Counted from the first letter of the stretch, positions 46,889 to 56,209 are shown. The stretch: DNA of 64,000 nucleotides from Fodinibacter sp963695175 (GCA_963695175.1 CAVOGG010000002.1:186001-250000), one strand, 5' to 3'. Notes: generated by a model not told the origin, from the sequence alone. Numbers and translations are program-made.

Positions 46889-47698
46889 GTGTCCACCACC
46901 GCCGCAGGCCGGGCGCCCGTCGTCTACCTGAGCCACGGCGCGCCTCCGCTCGCGGACGACAGGCAGTGGACCGCCGAGCTCGCCGCGTGGTCCGACGACC
47001 TGCCCCGCCCCACCGCGATCCTGGTCGTGTCGGCGCACTGGGAGCTCGCCCCGATCGCGGTCTCGGCCACCACGGGCGACGTACCCCTGCTCTACGACTT
47101 CTGGGGCTTCCCGCAGCGCTACTACGAGGTGACCTACGACGCGCCGGGTGCGCCCGAGCTCGCCCGGTCGGTGGCGGGGCTGCTCTCCGGCGCCGGCGAG
47201 ACCCTGCACCAGGACCCCACCCGAGGGCTCGACCACGGCGCCTACGTGCCACTGAAGGAGATGTTCCCCGAGGCCGACGTGCCCGTGGTGCAGCTCTCGA
47301 TGCCGACCCTCGATCCCCACCGGCTGTTCGCGCTGGGTGAGCGCCTCGCGCCGCTGCGCGACGAGAACGTGCTGATCCTCGGGTCCGGGTTCACGACGCA
47401 CAACCTCGGCTGGTTCAACCCTGGCGCCCCCTCGGACGCCGCGCCGCCCACCCCCTCGGCCGAGTTCGACCACTGGGCCGCCGAGACCGTCGGCCGGGGC
47501 GACGTCGACTCGGTGCTCGACTTCCTCGCCAAGGCTCCGGCCGCCCGCGAGGCGCACCCGCGCACGGAGCACTGGGCGCCGCTCTACGTCGCGCTGGGCG
47601 CGGCGGCCGCCTCCGGTGGGCTCGACTCGGAGAGCGTCGAGAGCGTCATCGACGGCTTCTGGTTCGGCCTGAGCAAGCGGTCCTGGCAGTTCGCCTGA
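46889..47698 (+). CDS. DODA-type extradiol ring-cleavage dioxygenase
   Basis: This 269-residue LigB/DODA-fold enzyme has metal ligands in YLSHGAPPLA (His) and VVSAHWE (His), RGLDHGAYVPL, and late GSGFTTHNLGWF and PRTEHWAPLYVAL. The family opens aromatic catechol rings using non-heme Fe or Zn; many bacterial members (YgiD-like) have unknown substrates. GTG 46889 has GGAGG 4-5 nt upstream. It is followed by a maleylpyruvate isomerase-fold gene, which hints at aromatic metabolism. Confidence 0.88.
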   Translation: MSTTAAGRAPVVYLSHGAPPLADDRQWTAELAAWSDDLPRPTAILVVSAHWELAPIAVSATTGDVPLLYDFWGFPQRYYEVTYDAPGAPELARSVAGLLSGAGETLHQDPTRGLDHGAYVPLKEMFPEADVPVVQLSMPTLDPHRLFALGERLAPLRDENVLILGSGFTTHNLGWFNPGAPSDAAPPTPSAEFDHWAAETVGRGDVDSVLDFLAKAPAAREAHPRTEHWAPLYVALGAAAASGGLDSESVESVIDGFWFGLSKRSWQFA

Positions 47699-47770
47699 CG
47701 AGTGCCGTTCGGGCAACGCGGTCCGGAGTGCCACGACGGGAGGGCGCGTCCGCGAGGGCACACTTCCCTC

Positions 47771-48547
47771 ATGACGCACGAGTCACCCACCGTCGAACAG
47801 CACCTCGCCGGCATCGACGCCGCCGTCGACCGGATGGCGGTGTGGTCGCGGGCCGCCGGGCCGGATGCCGAGGTGCCGACCTGCCCCGGCTGGACGGTGC
47901 GCGACCTGCTCGCCCACCAGGGGATGGTGCACCGCTGGGCGACCGCGGTCGTGCGCGGCGGCGACCCAGCCGGTGTCGACGACTCCGCCGTCGAGGCGGA
48001 GGGTCGCGCGGCCACCGACCCGGTCGGCTGGCTGATCGACGGAGCCCAGCCCCTCGTCGACGCCCTGCGTGCCGCCCCCGACGACCTCGACGTCATGACG
48101 TTCCTGAAGCAGGCCCCTGCGGCCCGGGCGTTCTGGGCCCGACGGCAGTGCCACGAGACGAGCGTGCACGCCCTCGACGCCCTGTCGGCGCTCGAGGCCA
48201 GGCCGCTGGTCGCCGCCGACGTCTGGCTCACCGACACCCTGGCGGCCGACGGTGTCGACGAGCTGCTGGTCGGATTCTGGCAGCGACGCACGAAGGGCCC
48301 ACGCACCGAAACCCCCTACACCGCAACCGTGTCCATGACCGACGGCGCGACGTGGAGCCTCGACGTCAGCGACCAGAGCCCGGTGACGCGACGACGAGAG
48401 TCCGGCAACGGCATCCCGGCTGGGGCGCGCGTGCTGCGGGGCTCGGCCCCCGACCTCTACCTGGCCCTGTGGAACCGCGGCGGCACGGTCGACGACCCGA
48501 CCGGCCTGCTCGACGCCTGGCGCGAGCGCGGTGCCATCACCTGGTGA
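47771..48547 (+). CDS. maleylpyruvate isomerase family (mycothiol-dependent) protein
   Basis: This 258-residue protein has a DinB-like metal-binding N-terminal domain: EVPTCPGWTVRDLLAHQGMV (His ligand), then FWARRQCHETSVHALDALSA with the Cys-His-Glu block and His. The MDMPI C-terminal domain follows. Members use mycothiol or act as thiol transferases; the substrate here is unknown. ATG 47771 begins the family N terminus. Its end overlaps the end of the convergent hydrolase gene by 11 nt. Confidence 0.86.
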   Translation: MTHESPTVEQHLAGIDAAVDRMAVWSRAAGPDAEVPTCPGWTVRDLLAHQGMVHRWATAVVRGGDPAGVDDSAVEAEGRAATDPVGWLIDGAQPLVDALRAAPDDLDVMTFLKQAPAARAFWARRQCHETSVHALDALSALEARPLVAADVWLTDTLAADGVDELLVGFWQRRTKGPRTETPYTATVSMTDGATWSLDVSDQSPVTRRRESGNGIPAGARVLRGSAPDLYLALWNRGGTVDDPTGLLDAWRERGAITW

Positions 48548-49238
48548 GGTGCTGCCCGAGGAACTCCTCGATGCGCGCCCAGGCATCGCGGGCGGAGACC
48601 GGCTCCGGCCCGGCCCGCATCACGAGGCGCGACATCGGCGCGATGTACCAGGGCGCGTTCGCCGTCTCGTTGAGGAACGCGTGCCCGGCCTCCGGGTACA
48701 CCTTGACGTCGTGCTCGACCCCGCGCTCGGCGAGAGCCGTCTCGAGGGTCGACGCGGCACCGCGCAGGTAGAGGTCGCGCCCGCCGTAGCTCGCGACCAC
48801 GGGGCAGGCACCGTCGAGCGCCGCGAGGTCGTGCGGCAGCGAGCCGTAGTTGGCGGCAACGGCATCCCAGCCCGGACGTCCGGCGAGCACGAGGGCGAAC
48901 CCGCCGCCCATGCAGAAGCCGATCACCCCGACCGAACCGTTGCATGCGGGGTCGGCGAGCAGCGCCGTGCGCCCCGCCTCGAGGTCGTCGAAGACCCGGC
49001 CCCTCCCCGTGCGCAGCGCGGTCATGGTCTGCGCCAGGCAGACGACCCGCCGGCCTCGGGCGAGCAGGTCGGGGGCGACCACGAGGTATCCCATGGCGGC
49101 GAGCGTGTCGGCGTGCCGCACCATCTCGTCGTCGAGGCCGAACAGTTCGTGGACGAGCAGCAGCCCGGGCCACGGCCCCTCGCCCACCGGCGACGCCCGG
49201 TAGGCCGGGAGGTCTCCGACGGTCGTCATCTCACCCAT
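48537..49238 (-). CDS. dienelactone hydrolase family protein
   Basis: This 233-residue alpha/beta hydrolase has a cysteine nucleophile, Cys109 in IGFCMGGG, acid Asp155 in YGGRDLYL and His186 in EAGHAFLN, the exact triad of dienelactone hydrolases that act in chlorocatechol degradation. The glutamate that steers the Cys is in LVHELFGLD. The natural substrate is uncertain, but the neighbouring dioxygenase supports an aromatic-lactone role. Start is at 49238. Confidence 0.9.
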   Translation of the reverse strand: MGEMTTVGDLPAYRASPVGEGPWPGLLLVHELFGLDDEMVRHADTLAAMGYLVVAPDLLARGRRVVCLAQTMTALRTGRGRVFDDLEAGRTALLADPACNGSVGVIGFCMGGGFALVLAGRPGWDAVAANYGSLPHDLAALDGACPVVASYGGRDLYLRGAASTLETALAERGVEHDVKVYPEAGHAFLNETANAPWYIAPMSRLVMRAGPEPVSARDAWARIEEFLGQHLTR

Positions 49239-49277
49239 GGCGCGACCCTATGCCGCGCCGTGTCACCGCCCGGCGCG

Positions 49278-49574
49278 TCAGTGCGAGGGCCGCGGCTTCT
49301 TCTTCGGTGCCGGCCGGGTCGGGTCGTCGCCCACCGGCTCGACGTGCTCGGGCACCTTGACCGGCCGCAGGTAGGCCCACGCGATGAACCCCAGGCCCAT
49401 GATGAGAAGCACGATGCCGGCGACGAGGTTGGCGTTCGAGCCGGCAGTCTGGTCGGACTGGGGCTGCGCGAACAGGCCCATCAGGGTGAGGATCACGCCG
49501 TAGATGGTGAGCAGGGCCCCGATGATGTTGCGGATGTCGAAGATCCCGGCCGTCTTCTTCTCTTGCTGTGCCAT
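49278..49574 (-). CDS. small two-helix membrane protein beside the symporter
   Basis: This 98-residue protein begins MAQQEKKTAGIFDIRNIIG. Two hydrophobic segments (about 18-36 and 50-68) are joined by a polar loop QPQSDQTAGSN, then a basic and proline tail KKKPRPSH follows. It starts 12 nt after the symporter stop on the same strand. A small partner of this type beside SSS symporters could be an accessory subunit; the function is not known. Confidence 0.8.
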   Translation of the reverse strand: MAQQEKKTAGIFDIRNIIGALLTIYGVILTLMGLFAQPQSDQTAGSNANLVAGIVLLIMGLGFIAWAYLRPVKVPEHVEPVGDDPTRPAPKKKPRPSH

Positions 49575-49586
49575 GACTGCTCCTGC

Positions 49587-51386
49587 TCAGAAGAGGATGT
49601 TGAGGATGGTGACCATGACGAGCGAGATCCCCGCGAGCGGCAGGGTACGCCGGTACCAGGGGTAGGTGTGCTCCAGCGGGTCCTGACGGACTTCCTTCGG
49701 TGTCTCCGAGTACACCAGGCCGACGAGGTCCTCCTGCGGTGTCGGCTTGGTGAAGAGCGAGATGCCCACGGAGAGCACCAGGTCGACGATGAACGCCGCG
49801 GACGCCGCCACGAACGCCGCGCCCTGGCCACCGAGCGGGATGACCCCGATGCTGAGCGACCCGAAGGCGTCCTCGGACAAGAAGGCGACGAGCACCGCAG
49901 CCAACGTCCCGGACACCAGCCCGATCCAGGCCGCCGTACCCGTCATCCGCTTCCAGAACATACCGAGGATGAACGTGGCGAACAGGGGGGCGTTGAAGAA
50001 CCCGAACAGGGTCTGGAGGTAGTCCATGATGTTCGAGAACGAGCTGGCCAGCAGCGCCGTGAAGATCGCGATGACCGTCGCACCGAAGGTTGCGACCCGG
50101 CCGATGCGCAGGTAGTAGTCGTCGGTGCGGTCCTTGCGGATGTAGCGCTCCCACAGGTCGTAGCTGAAGACCGTGTTGAACGCCGAGATGTTCGCGGCCA
50201 TGCCGGCCATGAACGCCGCCAGCAGGCCGGTGATCGCCAGGCCCAGCAGACCGTTGGGCAGCAGGTCGCGCATGAGGTACAGCAGGGAGTCGTTGAAGGC
50301 GACGCCCTCGCCCGACGCACCGCCCGGAACCGTCTCGCCGTTCTTGAGCTTGATGATCTCGGGCACGATGACCGCGGCGATCATGCCCGGGATGATGGTG
50401 AGGAACGGGACGAACATCTTGGGGAACGAGCCGATGATCGGCGTCTTGCGTGCTGAGGCGATCGAGTCGGACGCCATGGCGCGCTGCACCTCGACGAAGT
50501 TGGTCGTCCAGTACCCGAAGGACAGCACGAACCCGAGCCCGAAGACGATGCCCACGACCGACCAGAACCCCGAGTCGAAGCCGGTGAGGGCCTGCCCCGG
50601 CCACGAGTTCAGCTGGTCGGTGGCGGAGGGCACCTCGGCAGCGGCCGGGGCGGCGCCGGCCGCCGTGGTGATCTTGTCCTCCAACCCGCTCCAGCCGCCG
50701 ACCCGGTTCAGGCCGACGATGGTGAGCGGCAACAGCGACGCGACGATGACGAAGAACTGCAGCACCTCGTTGTAGATGGCTGCGGACAGGCCGCCGAGGG
50801 TGATGTACGACAGCACGATGATGGCGGCCACGATGAGTGCCACCCACAGCGGCCAGCCGAGCAGCGCGTGCACGATCGAGCTGAGGAGGTAGAGGTTGAC
50901 ACCGGCGATGAGCAGCTGGGCCACGGCGAACGAGATCGCGTTGACCAGGTGCGCCTTGGTGCCGAACCGCCGGAACATGAACTCGGGGACCGAGCGCACC
51001 TTCGAGCCGTAGTAGAAGGGCATCATCACGACGCCCAGGAACAGCATCGCGGGGATGGCGCCGATCCAGAAGTAGTGCACCGTCGCGATGCCGATCTGGG
51101 CGCCGTTGGCGGACATCCCCATGATCTCGACGGCACCGAGGTTCGCCGAGATGAACGCCAGACCCGTCACCCACGCGGGCAGCGAGCGGCCGGAGAGGAA
51201 GAAGTCGAGCGAGTCCGACACGGAGCGCCGGGCGATCAGCCCGATGCCCAGCACGAACACGAAGTACGTCGCGAGGATGAGGTAGTCGACGGGGGTCGCG
51301 TCGATCAGCGTCGCGGTCCTCACCACCTCCGGTACGCCGTCTGCCACGGTCTGCGCGAGTCCCATCACTGCGACCACCTCGTCCAC
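49587..51386 (-). CDS. sodium:solute symporter (SSS/SLC5 family, sugar-type)
   Basis: This protein of about 599 residues has some 14 hydrophobic segments and the SSS signature region: DFFLSGRSLPAWVTGLAFIS, then GWPLWVALIVAAIIVLSYIT, GGLSAAIYNEVLQFFVIV, and FGYWTTNFVEVQRAMASDS with the gate GIVFGLGFVL. The pattern resembles vSGLT-type sugar transporters, so a Na+-coupled sugar is the best guess. GTG 51386 is the longest start; GTG 51368 and ATG 51365 are plausible and lie after an AGGTGG. It precedes its small partner by 12 nt. Confidence 0.87.
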   Translation of the reverse strand: MDEVVAVMGLAQTVADGVPEVVRTATLIDATPVDYLILATYFVFVLGIGLIARRSVSDSLDFFLSGRSLPAWVTGLAFISANLGAVEIMGMSANGAQIGIATVHYFWIGAIPAMLFLGVVMMPFYYGSKVRSVPEFMFRRFGTKAHLVNAISFAVAQLLIAGVNLYLLSSIVHALLGWPLWVALIVAAIIVLSYITLGGLSAAIYNEVLQFFVIVASLLPLTIVGLNRVGGWSGLEDKITTAAGAAPAAAEVPSATDQLNSWPGQALTGFDSGFWSVVGIVFGLGFVLSFGYWTTNFVEVQRAMASDSIASARKTPIIGSFPKMFVPFLTIIPGMIAAVIVPEIIKLKNGETVPGGASGEGVAFNDSLLYLMRDLLPNGLLGLAITGLLAAFMAGMAANISAFNTVFSYDLWERYIRKDRTDDYYLRIGRVATFGATVIAIFTALLASSFSNIMDYLQTLFGFFNAPLFATFILGMFWKRMTGTAAWIGLVSGTLAAVLVAFLSEDAFGSLSIGVIPLGGQGAAFVAASAAFIVDLVLSVGISLFTKPTPQEDLVGLVYSETPKEVRQDPLEHTYPWYRRTLPLAGISLVMVTILNILF

Positions 51387-51441
51387 CCGGTCACCACCCC
51401 GGCGGTGGCGATCTCGTCACGCTAGTGGAGGGGGTGGCGCC

Positions 51442-53484
51442 TCATCGCCCGAGCGGACGCACGAGTTCTGGGGCACCGCCGACGGCACCCGGGTCCTCGT
51501 CGAGGTCGGTCACCGCGCCCTGGAACTGGGCGGCGTACAGCCTCGCGAACGCGCCTCCGGCAGCAAGCAGCTCGGCGTGCGAACCGCGTTCGACGATGCG
51601 TCCCTCCTCCATGACGAGGATGAGGTCGGCGTCCCTGATCGTCGAGAGCCGGTGCGCGATGACGAAGCTGGTGCGGTCGGAGCGCAGCGCCGACATCGCC
51701 TGCTGGACGAGCAGCTCGGTGCGGGTGTCGACCGACGAGGTGGCCTCGTCGAGGATGAGCAGCGACGGTGCCGCCAGGAACGCCCGGGCGATGGTGATCA
51801 GCTGGCGCTCGCCGGCGCTGATGTTGTCGGCCTCGGCGTTCAGCACGGTGTCGTAGCCGTCGGGCAGCGAGTGCACGAAGCGGTCGACGTAGGTCGCCCG
51901 CGCGGCCTCGAGGACCTCCTCGTCGGTGGCCCCCGGCCGGCCGTAGGCGATGTTCTCGCGGATCGTGCCGCCGAACAGCCAGGTGTCCTGCAGGACCATG
52001 CCGATCCGCGACCGCAGGTCGTGCCGGGTGAGGTCGGTGATGTCGACGCCGTCGAGGGTGATCCGGCCACCCTTGAGCTCGTAGAAGCGCAGCACGAGGT
52101 TGACCAGCGTCGTCTTGCCGGCGCCGGTCGGGCCGACGATCGCGACGGTCTGGCCGGGCTCGACGAGCAGGTCGAGGTTCTCGATGAGCGGGGTGTCGTC
52201 GCGGTAGGAGAACGTGACGTCCTCGAACGCGACCCGACCGCGAGGGTTCTCGATGGTGGCCGGGTGGGCGGTGTCGGGCTCCTGCTCCGGGGCGTCGAGC
52301 ACGGCGAACACCCGCTCGGCGGACGCGACCCCGCTCTGCATCAGGTTCGACATCGAGGCCACCTGGGTCAGCGGCTGGGTGAACTGGCGCGAGTACTGGA
52401 TGAACGCCTGCACGTCGCCCAGGCTCATGGTTCCGGAGGCGACCCGCAGCCCACCGACCACGGCGATGACGACGTAGTTGAGGTTCCCGATGAACATCAT
52501 CGTCGGCATGATGATGCCGCTGATGAACTGCGCCCGGAAGCTCGAGTGGTAGAGCTCGTCGTTGCGCTCGGCGAACAGCCGGTCGGCCTCCTGCTGGCGG
52601 CCGAACACCTTGACCAGCTCGTGACCGGTGTAGGTCTCCTCGACCACGCCGTTGACCTCGCCGGTGCTCTTCCACTGCTGCACGAAGTGTTTCTGGCTGC
52701 GCTTGCCGATCATGGCGGTCACGACCATCGTGATCGGGATCGTCACGAGGGCGATGACGGCCAGCAGCGGCGAGATCCAGATCATCATCGCGATCATCGC
52801 GACGACCGTCAGCAGCGAGGTGAGCAGCTGGCTCAGGGTCTGCTGCAGGCTCTGCGCGACGTTGTCGATGTCGTTGGTGACCCGGCTGAGCAGCTCGCCG
52901 CGAGGCTGCTGGTCGAAGTAGGGCAGCGCGAGCCGGTTGAGCTTGTCCTCGACGTCGCGGCGCAGCCGGTAGATGGTGCGGTTCACCGCGATGGTGAGCA
53001 TCCGCCCCTGCATCCACTGCAGCAGGGCGGCGACGGTGTAGAGCGCCATGACGAACATCAGCACCTTGGCCAGCGCCATGAAGTCGATGCCCTGGCCGGG
53101 TACGACGTGGTCCATGGCGGCGAGCATGTCGGCGAGGCTGTCCTGACCCTTGGTGCGCAGCGCTTCCGCGGCCTGCACCTGGGTGACTCCGGCGGGGATC
53201 TGCTTGCCGAACACGCCGGCGAAGATCAGGTCGGTGGCGCCACCGAGGATCTTCGGGCCGATCGCGCTGAGCACGACGCTGGCGACGGCCAGCGCCACGA
53301 CGGTCCAGACGATGAACCGCTCGGGGTGCAGCAGGCCCAGCACGCGCTTGGCCGACGGCACGAAGTTCTGCGACTTCTCGGTGGGCACGCCGATCTGCAT
53401 GTGGGGCGGCCCGCCACGCCGGGCGGCAGCCGGTCCGCGCCGCTGGTCGGCGGCCTTCTCCTCCTCGGTCTTGAGCTCGCTCAT
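51442..53484 (-). CDS. ABC exporter half-transporter (canonical catalytic Glu)
   Basis: The 680-residue half-exporter has an N-terminal membrane domain with six helices between about residues 60 and 400 and a C-terminal ATPase. The ATPase has Walker A GPTGAGKT, an altered signature ISAGERQ (usual LSGGQ) and Walker B LLILDEATSS with the catalytic Glu. It has a polar N-terminal extension of about 45 residues. ATG 53484 overlaps the stop of the partner gene (ATGA). The altered signature and the partner's altered Walker B are complementary, the pattern of heterodimeric drug or peptide exporters with one active ATP site. Confidence 0.93.
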   Translation of the reverse strand: MSELKTEEEKAADQRRGPAAARRGGPPHMQIGVPTEKSQNFVPSAKRVLGLLHPERFIVWTVVALAVASVVLSAIGPKILGGATDLIFAGVFGKQIPAGVTQVQAAEALRTKGQDSLADMLAAMDHVVPGQGIDFMALAKVLMFVMALYTVAALLQWMQGRMLTIAVNRTIYRLRRDVEDKLNRLALPYFDQQPRGELLSRVTNDIDNVAQSLQQTLSQLLTSLLTVVAMIAMMIWISPLLAVIALVTIPITMVVTAMIGKRSQKHFVQQWKSTGEVNGVVEETYTGHELVKVFGRQQEADRLFAERNDELYHSSFRAQFISGIIMPTMMFIGNLNYVVIAVVGGLRVASGTMSLGDVQAFIQYSRQFTQPLTQVASMSNLMQSGVASAERVFAVLDAPEQEPDTAHPATIENPRGRVAFEDVTFSYRDDTPLIENLDLLVEPGQTVAIVGPTGAGKTTLVNLVLRFYELKGGRITLDGVDITDLTRHDLRSRIGMVLQDTWLFGGTIRENIAYGRPGATDEEVLEAARATYVDRFVHSLPDGYDTVLNAEADNISAGERQLITIARAFLAAPSLLILDEATSSVDTRTELLVQQAMSALRSDRTSFVIAHRLSTIRDADLILVMEEGRIVERGSHAELLAAGGAFARLYAAQFQGAVTDLDEDPGAVGGAPELVRPLGR

Positions 53485-55214
53485 GCCGCCTCCTCCATCG
53501 CCTGCTGGCTCTCCACGATCTCGACGTACGTCGGGCAGCTCGCGAGCAGCTCCGCGTGCGTCCCGTTGCCCACGACCTGGCCGTCGTCGAGCACGACGAT
53601 GCGGTCGGCGTGGATGATGCTCGACACCCGTTGGGCGACCACGATGACCACGGCATCCCGGGTCACCGGCCGCATCGCGGCTCGCACCCGGGCGTCGGTG
53701 GAGACGTCGAGGGCCGAGAAGGCGTCGTCGAACAGGTAGATGCCGGCCTTGCTCACCAAAGCCCGTGCGATGGCCAGCCGCTGCCGCTGCCCGCCGCTGA
53801 CGTTGGTGCCGCCCTGCGCGATCGGTGACTCCAGCCCGTCGGGCATGTCCCGCACGAAGCCGTCGGCCTGGGCCACCTGCAGGGCGGCCCAGAGCTCGCC
53901 GTCGGTGGCGTCGGGGTCGCCGTAGCGCAGGTTCGACGCCACGGTGCCGGTGAACAGGTAGGGCCGCTGCGGCACCAGGCCGATGTGCGACCAGAGGTCC
54001 TCGAGCTCGGCGTCGCGCACGTCGACGCCACCCACGAGCACCTGGCCGTCGGTGACGTCGTGCAGGCGCGGGATGAGTCCGACCAGCGTGGTCTTGCCGG
54101 CACCGGTCGACCCCACGATGGCGGTCGTCGTGCCGGGCTCGGCGCGCAGCGACACCTCGCGCAGCACCGGCGCCTCGGCACCCGGGTAGGCGAAGGTGAC
54201 GCCGCGCAGCTCGACCGTGACCGGACCGGGCGGGATGACGGCCGGGTCGGCTGGGGGGTGCACCGAGCTCTCGGTGTCGAGCACCGCCTGGATGCGGCCG
54301 GCCGAGACGGTGGCCCGCGGGATCATCATCGACATGAAGGTCGCCATCATCACCGACATCAGGATCTGGATCAGGTAGGACATGAACGCCGTCATGGCAC
54401 CGATCTGCATCTGCCCGCTGTCGACCCGGTGGGCGCCGAACCACAGCACCGCGATCGTCGAGGCGTTGAAGATGATCATGACGACCGGGAACGCCATCGC
54501 CATCAGCTTGCCGACGGCCAGGGCGGTGCCGGTGTAGGTGCGGTTGGCCACGGCGAAGCGCTCGCGCTCGACGTCCTCGCGCACGAAGGCGCGCACGACC
54601 CGCAGGCCGGTGATCTGCTCGCGCAGGATGCGGTTGACCGAGTCGACGGCGACCTGCATCGAACGGAAGTGCGGCACCATCCGCGAGGTGATCAGGCCGA
54701 CCGCGATCCCCAGGGCCGGCACGGCGACGGCGACCAGCCAGGCCAGCCCGAGGTCCTCGCGCAGGGCCATGAAGATGCCGCCGACCATCATGATCGGGGC
54801 CGACACCATGATGGCCAGGAACATGTAGGTGACCGTCTGCACCTGGGTGACGTCGTTGGTGCTGCGGCTGATCAGCGTCGGGGCGCCGAAGCGCGAGAGC
54901 TCCTGGGCCGAGAACTGGCCGACCCGCTGGAACACCGACGAGCGCACCTCGCGGCCGAGCGAGGCGGAGGTCTGGGCGCCGATGCGGGTCGCGCCGATCG
55001 TGGCGATGACCTGCACGAACGAGATCGCCAGCATCACCACGCCGGTCCTGAGGATGAACGTCGTGTCACCCACGGAGACGCCCTCGTCGATGATCCGGCC
55101 GAAGAGGCTGGGGAGGTAGAGCGAGGCGAGCGTTGCCACGAGCTGGAGGGCGAGGAGCACCCCGAGCATCGCCGAGTACGGCCTGAGGTAGGTGCGGACG
55201 AGTCGGTACAGCAT
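53481..55214 (-). CDS. ABC exporter half-transporter (degenerate catalytic site)
   Basis: The 577-residue partner half-transporter begins MLYRLVRTYLRPYSAMLG, with six membrane helices to about 320. Its ATPase has Walker A GSTGAGKT, canonical signature NVSGGQRQ and Walker B YLFDDAFSALD, in which Asp replaces the catalytic Glu. The start ATG shares bases with the tetR stop (TGATG), so expression follows tetR. Because of the tetR frameshift, the disrupted tetR frame also reads into this gene in frame. Substrate is unknown; the TetR context suggests a toxic compound. Confidence 0.93.
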   Translation of the reverse strand: MLYRLVRTYLRPYSAMLGVLLALQLVATLASLYLPSLFGRIIDEGVSVGDTTFILRTGVVMLAISFVQVIATIGATRIGAQTSASLGREVRSSVFQRVGQFSAQELSRFGAPTLISRSTNDVTQVQTVTYMFLAIMVSAPIMMVGGIFMALREDLGLAWLVAVAVPALGIAVGLITSRMVPHFRSMQVAVDSVNRILREQITGLRVVRAFVREDVERERFAVANRTYTGTALAVGKLMAMAFPVVMIIFNASTIAVLWFGAHRVDSGQMQIGAMTAFMSYLIQILMSVMMATFMSMMIPRATVSAGRIQAVLDTESSVHPPADPAVIPPGPVTVELRGVTFAYPGAEAPVLREVSLRAEPGTTTAIVGSTGAGKTTLVGLIPRLHDVTDGQVLVGGVDVRDAELEDLWSHIGLVPQRPYLFTGTVASNLRYGDPDATDGELWAALQVAQADGFVRDMPDGLESPIAQGGTNVSGGQRQRLAIARALVSKAGIYLFDDAFSALDVSTDARVRAAMRPVTRDAVVIVVAQRVSSIIHADRIVVLDDGQVVGNGTHAELLASCPTYVEIVESQQAMEEAA

Positions 55215-55796
55215 CAGTGGGACCTCCGGGTGCCGTCGAGGACGACCGAGACGATCTGGGCCGGCGTGAGTGCGGGCCCCGGGAAGAACGGGTGGACGCT
55301 CGAGAGCGTGAGGTGCGACAGCACGTCGACGACGTCCTGGGCCGGGAGCCGGAGCAGCGGCCGCGTCGTCGCCGATGAGCTCGACGAAGATCGCGTCGAC
55401 CGCGGGGTCGGAACCGCGGTGGGGCTTGTGGGTGGGGCCGTGGGGCGGCAGGGCGCCGGTCGAGCGCAGCGTCGACATCACCCCGATGATCCGCTCGACC
55501 CGGGTCTGCATGACGGTCACGGCGGCCACGAGGCGCTCGTCGAGGGAGAGCGAACGGTCGATGCCGCGGAGCTCGTCGAGCACGTCGGAGGTGTCGAACA
55601 CCGCTGCCGCACAAGCCTGGACTAGCTCCTCCTTGCTGCCGAACGCCCGGAACACGGTGCCCTCGGCGATGCCGGCCGCCTCGGCCACCTGACGCGTCGT
55701 GAGGCCGGCTCCGTGCTCGCGCAGCAGGGGGATGGTCACCTCGACGAGCGAGGCGCGGCGGTCCTCGGGGCTCAGGGCGGGGGCACGTGGGGTCAC
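55214..55796 (-). pseudogene. TetR-family repressor gene with frameshift
   Basis: The first frame from GTG 55796 gives a normal TetR helix-turn-helix (LTTRQVAEAAGIAEGTVFRA, FGSKEELVQACAAA) and ligand domain up to FVELIGDDA. From about 55365 the conserved continuation is one base out of frame: RPLLRLPAQDVVDVLSHLTL, VHPFFPGPALTPAQIVSVVL, ending with the TGA that overlaps the exporter ATG. Removing one base (or adding two) restores 193 residues, the family norm. As written, the open frame runs on into the ABC gene. It may be a true mutation or an assembly indel at GCGGCCGC. Confidence 0.85.
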
Positions 55797-55809
55797 CCGG
55801 ACACTGTAA

Positions 55810-55829
55810 GTGAGTGAGCACTCACTCAC
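55810..55829. promoter_or_regulatory. TetR operator palindrome
   Basis: GTGAGTGAGCACTCACTCAC is a 20-bp palindrome with exact 9-bp arms and a CA centre, 13 bp upstream of the tetR start. The TGAGTGA/TCACTCA half-sites are typical of TetR-family operators. It is probably the autoregulatory site controlling the exporter operon. Confidence 0.75.
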
Positions 55830-55887
55830 AAGTCGATTTCACCAAACCCTTCGAATCTCGCGCGAGCGAGACCCCTGCTCCCGATGC

Positions 55888-56175
55888 GCGCTGCTGCAGC
55901 AGCGCACCACCGGAGTACGGATCTGCTTCGGGAGGAAGGATCTGTCCATCAGCAGCGGGACGCCGGGTGGCGACCCGTACGGGACGAGCGGAGCAGCGGG
56001 ATGCCGTGGGCGAGCCGATGGACGGGTCTGGCGGCGGGTCCCACGCTCTGCGTGGGCGCGCCGAGTCCGCTCAGCGGGCGAGGTGCGGATGGTCAACGGC
56101 CGCCCACGGCATCCCGTTGCGCAGCGGAACCGACAGCGCGACCGGTGAACGGCCGCCCACCGCATCCCGTTGCGC
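55888..56175. repeat. cluster of degenerate direct and inverted repeats
   Basis: The 380-bp spacer 55830-56209 has no gene. It holds a perfect 18-bp palindrome (55888-55905) and four copies of a roughly 20-bp element. Two are in one orientation (55952-55972; 55993-56012, GCAGCGGGATGCCGTGGGCG). Two are inverted (56101-56122; 56154-56175), the inverted pair lying inside a 34-bp direct repeat of 53-bp period with one mismatch. It resembles a REP-like array. Confidence 0.65.
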
Positions 56176-56209
56176 AGCGGACGACAGCGGGACCGGTGGC
56201 GTCAGGGGC

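Noticed and set aside
53481..55829. Genuine TetR-ABC fusion protein of 782 residues
   Set aside because: The conserved TetR C terminus exists in another frame and ends in TGATG at the exporter start, so the original layout was two separate genes; kept only as a consequence of the frameshift.
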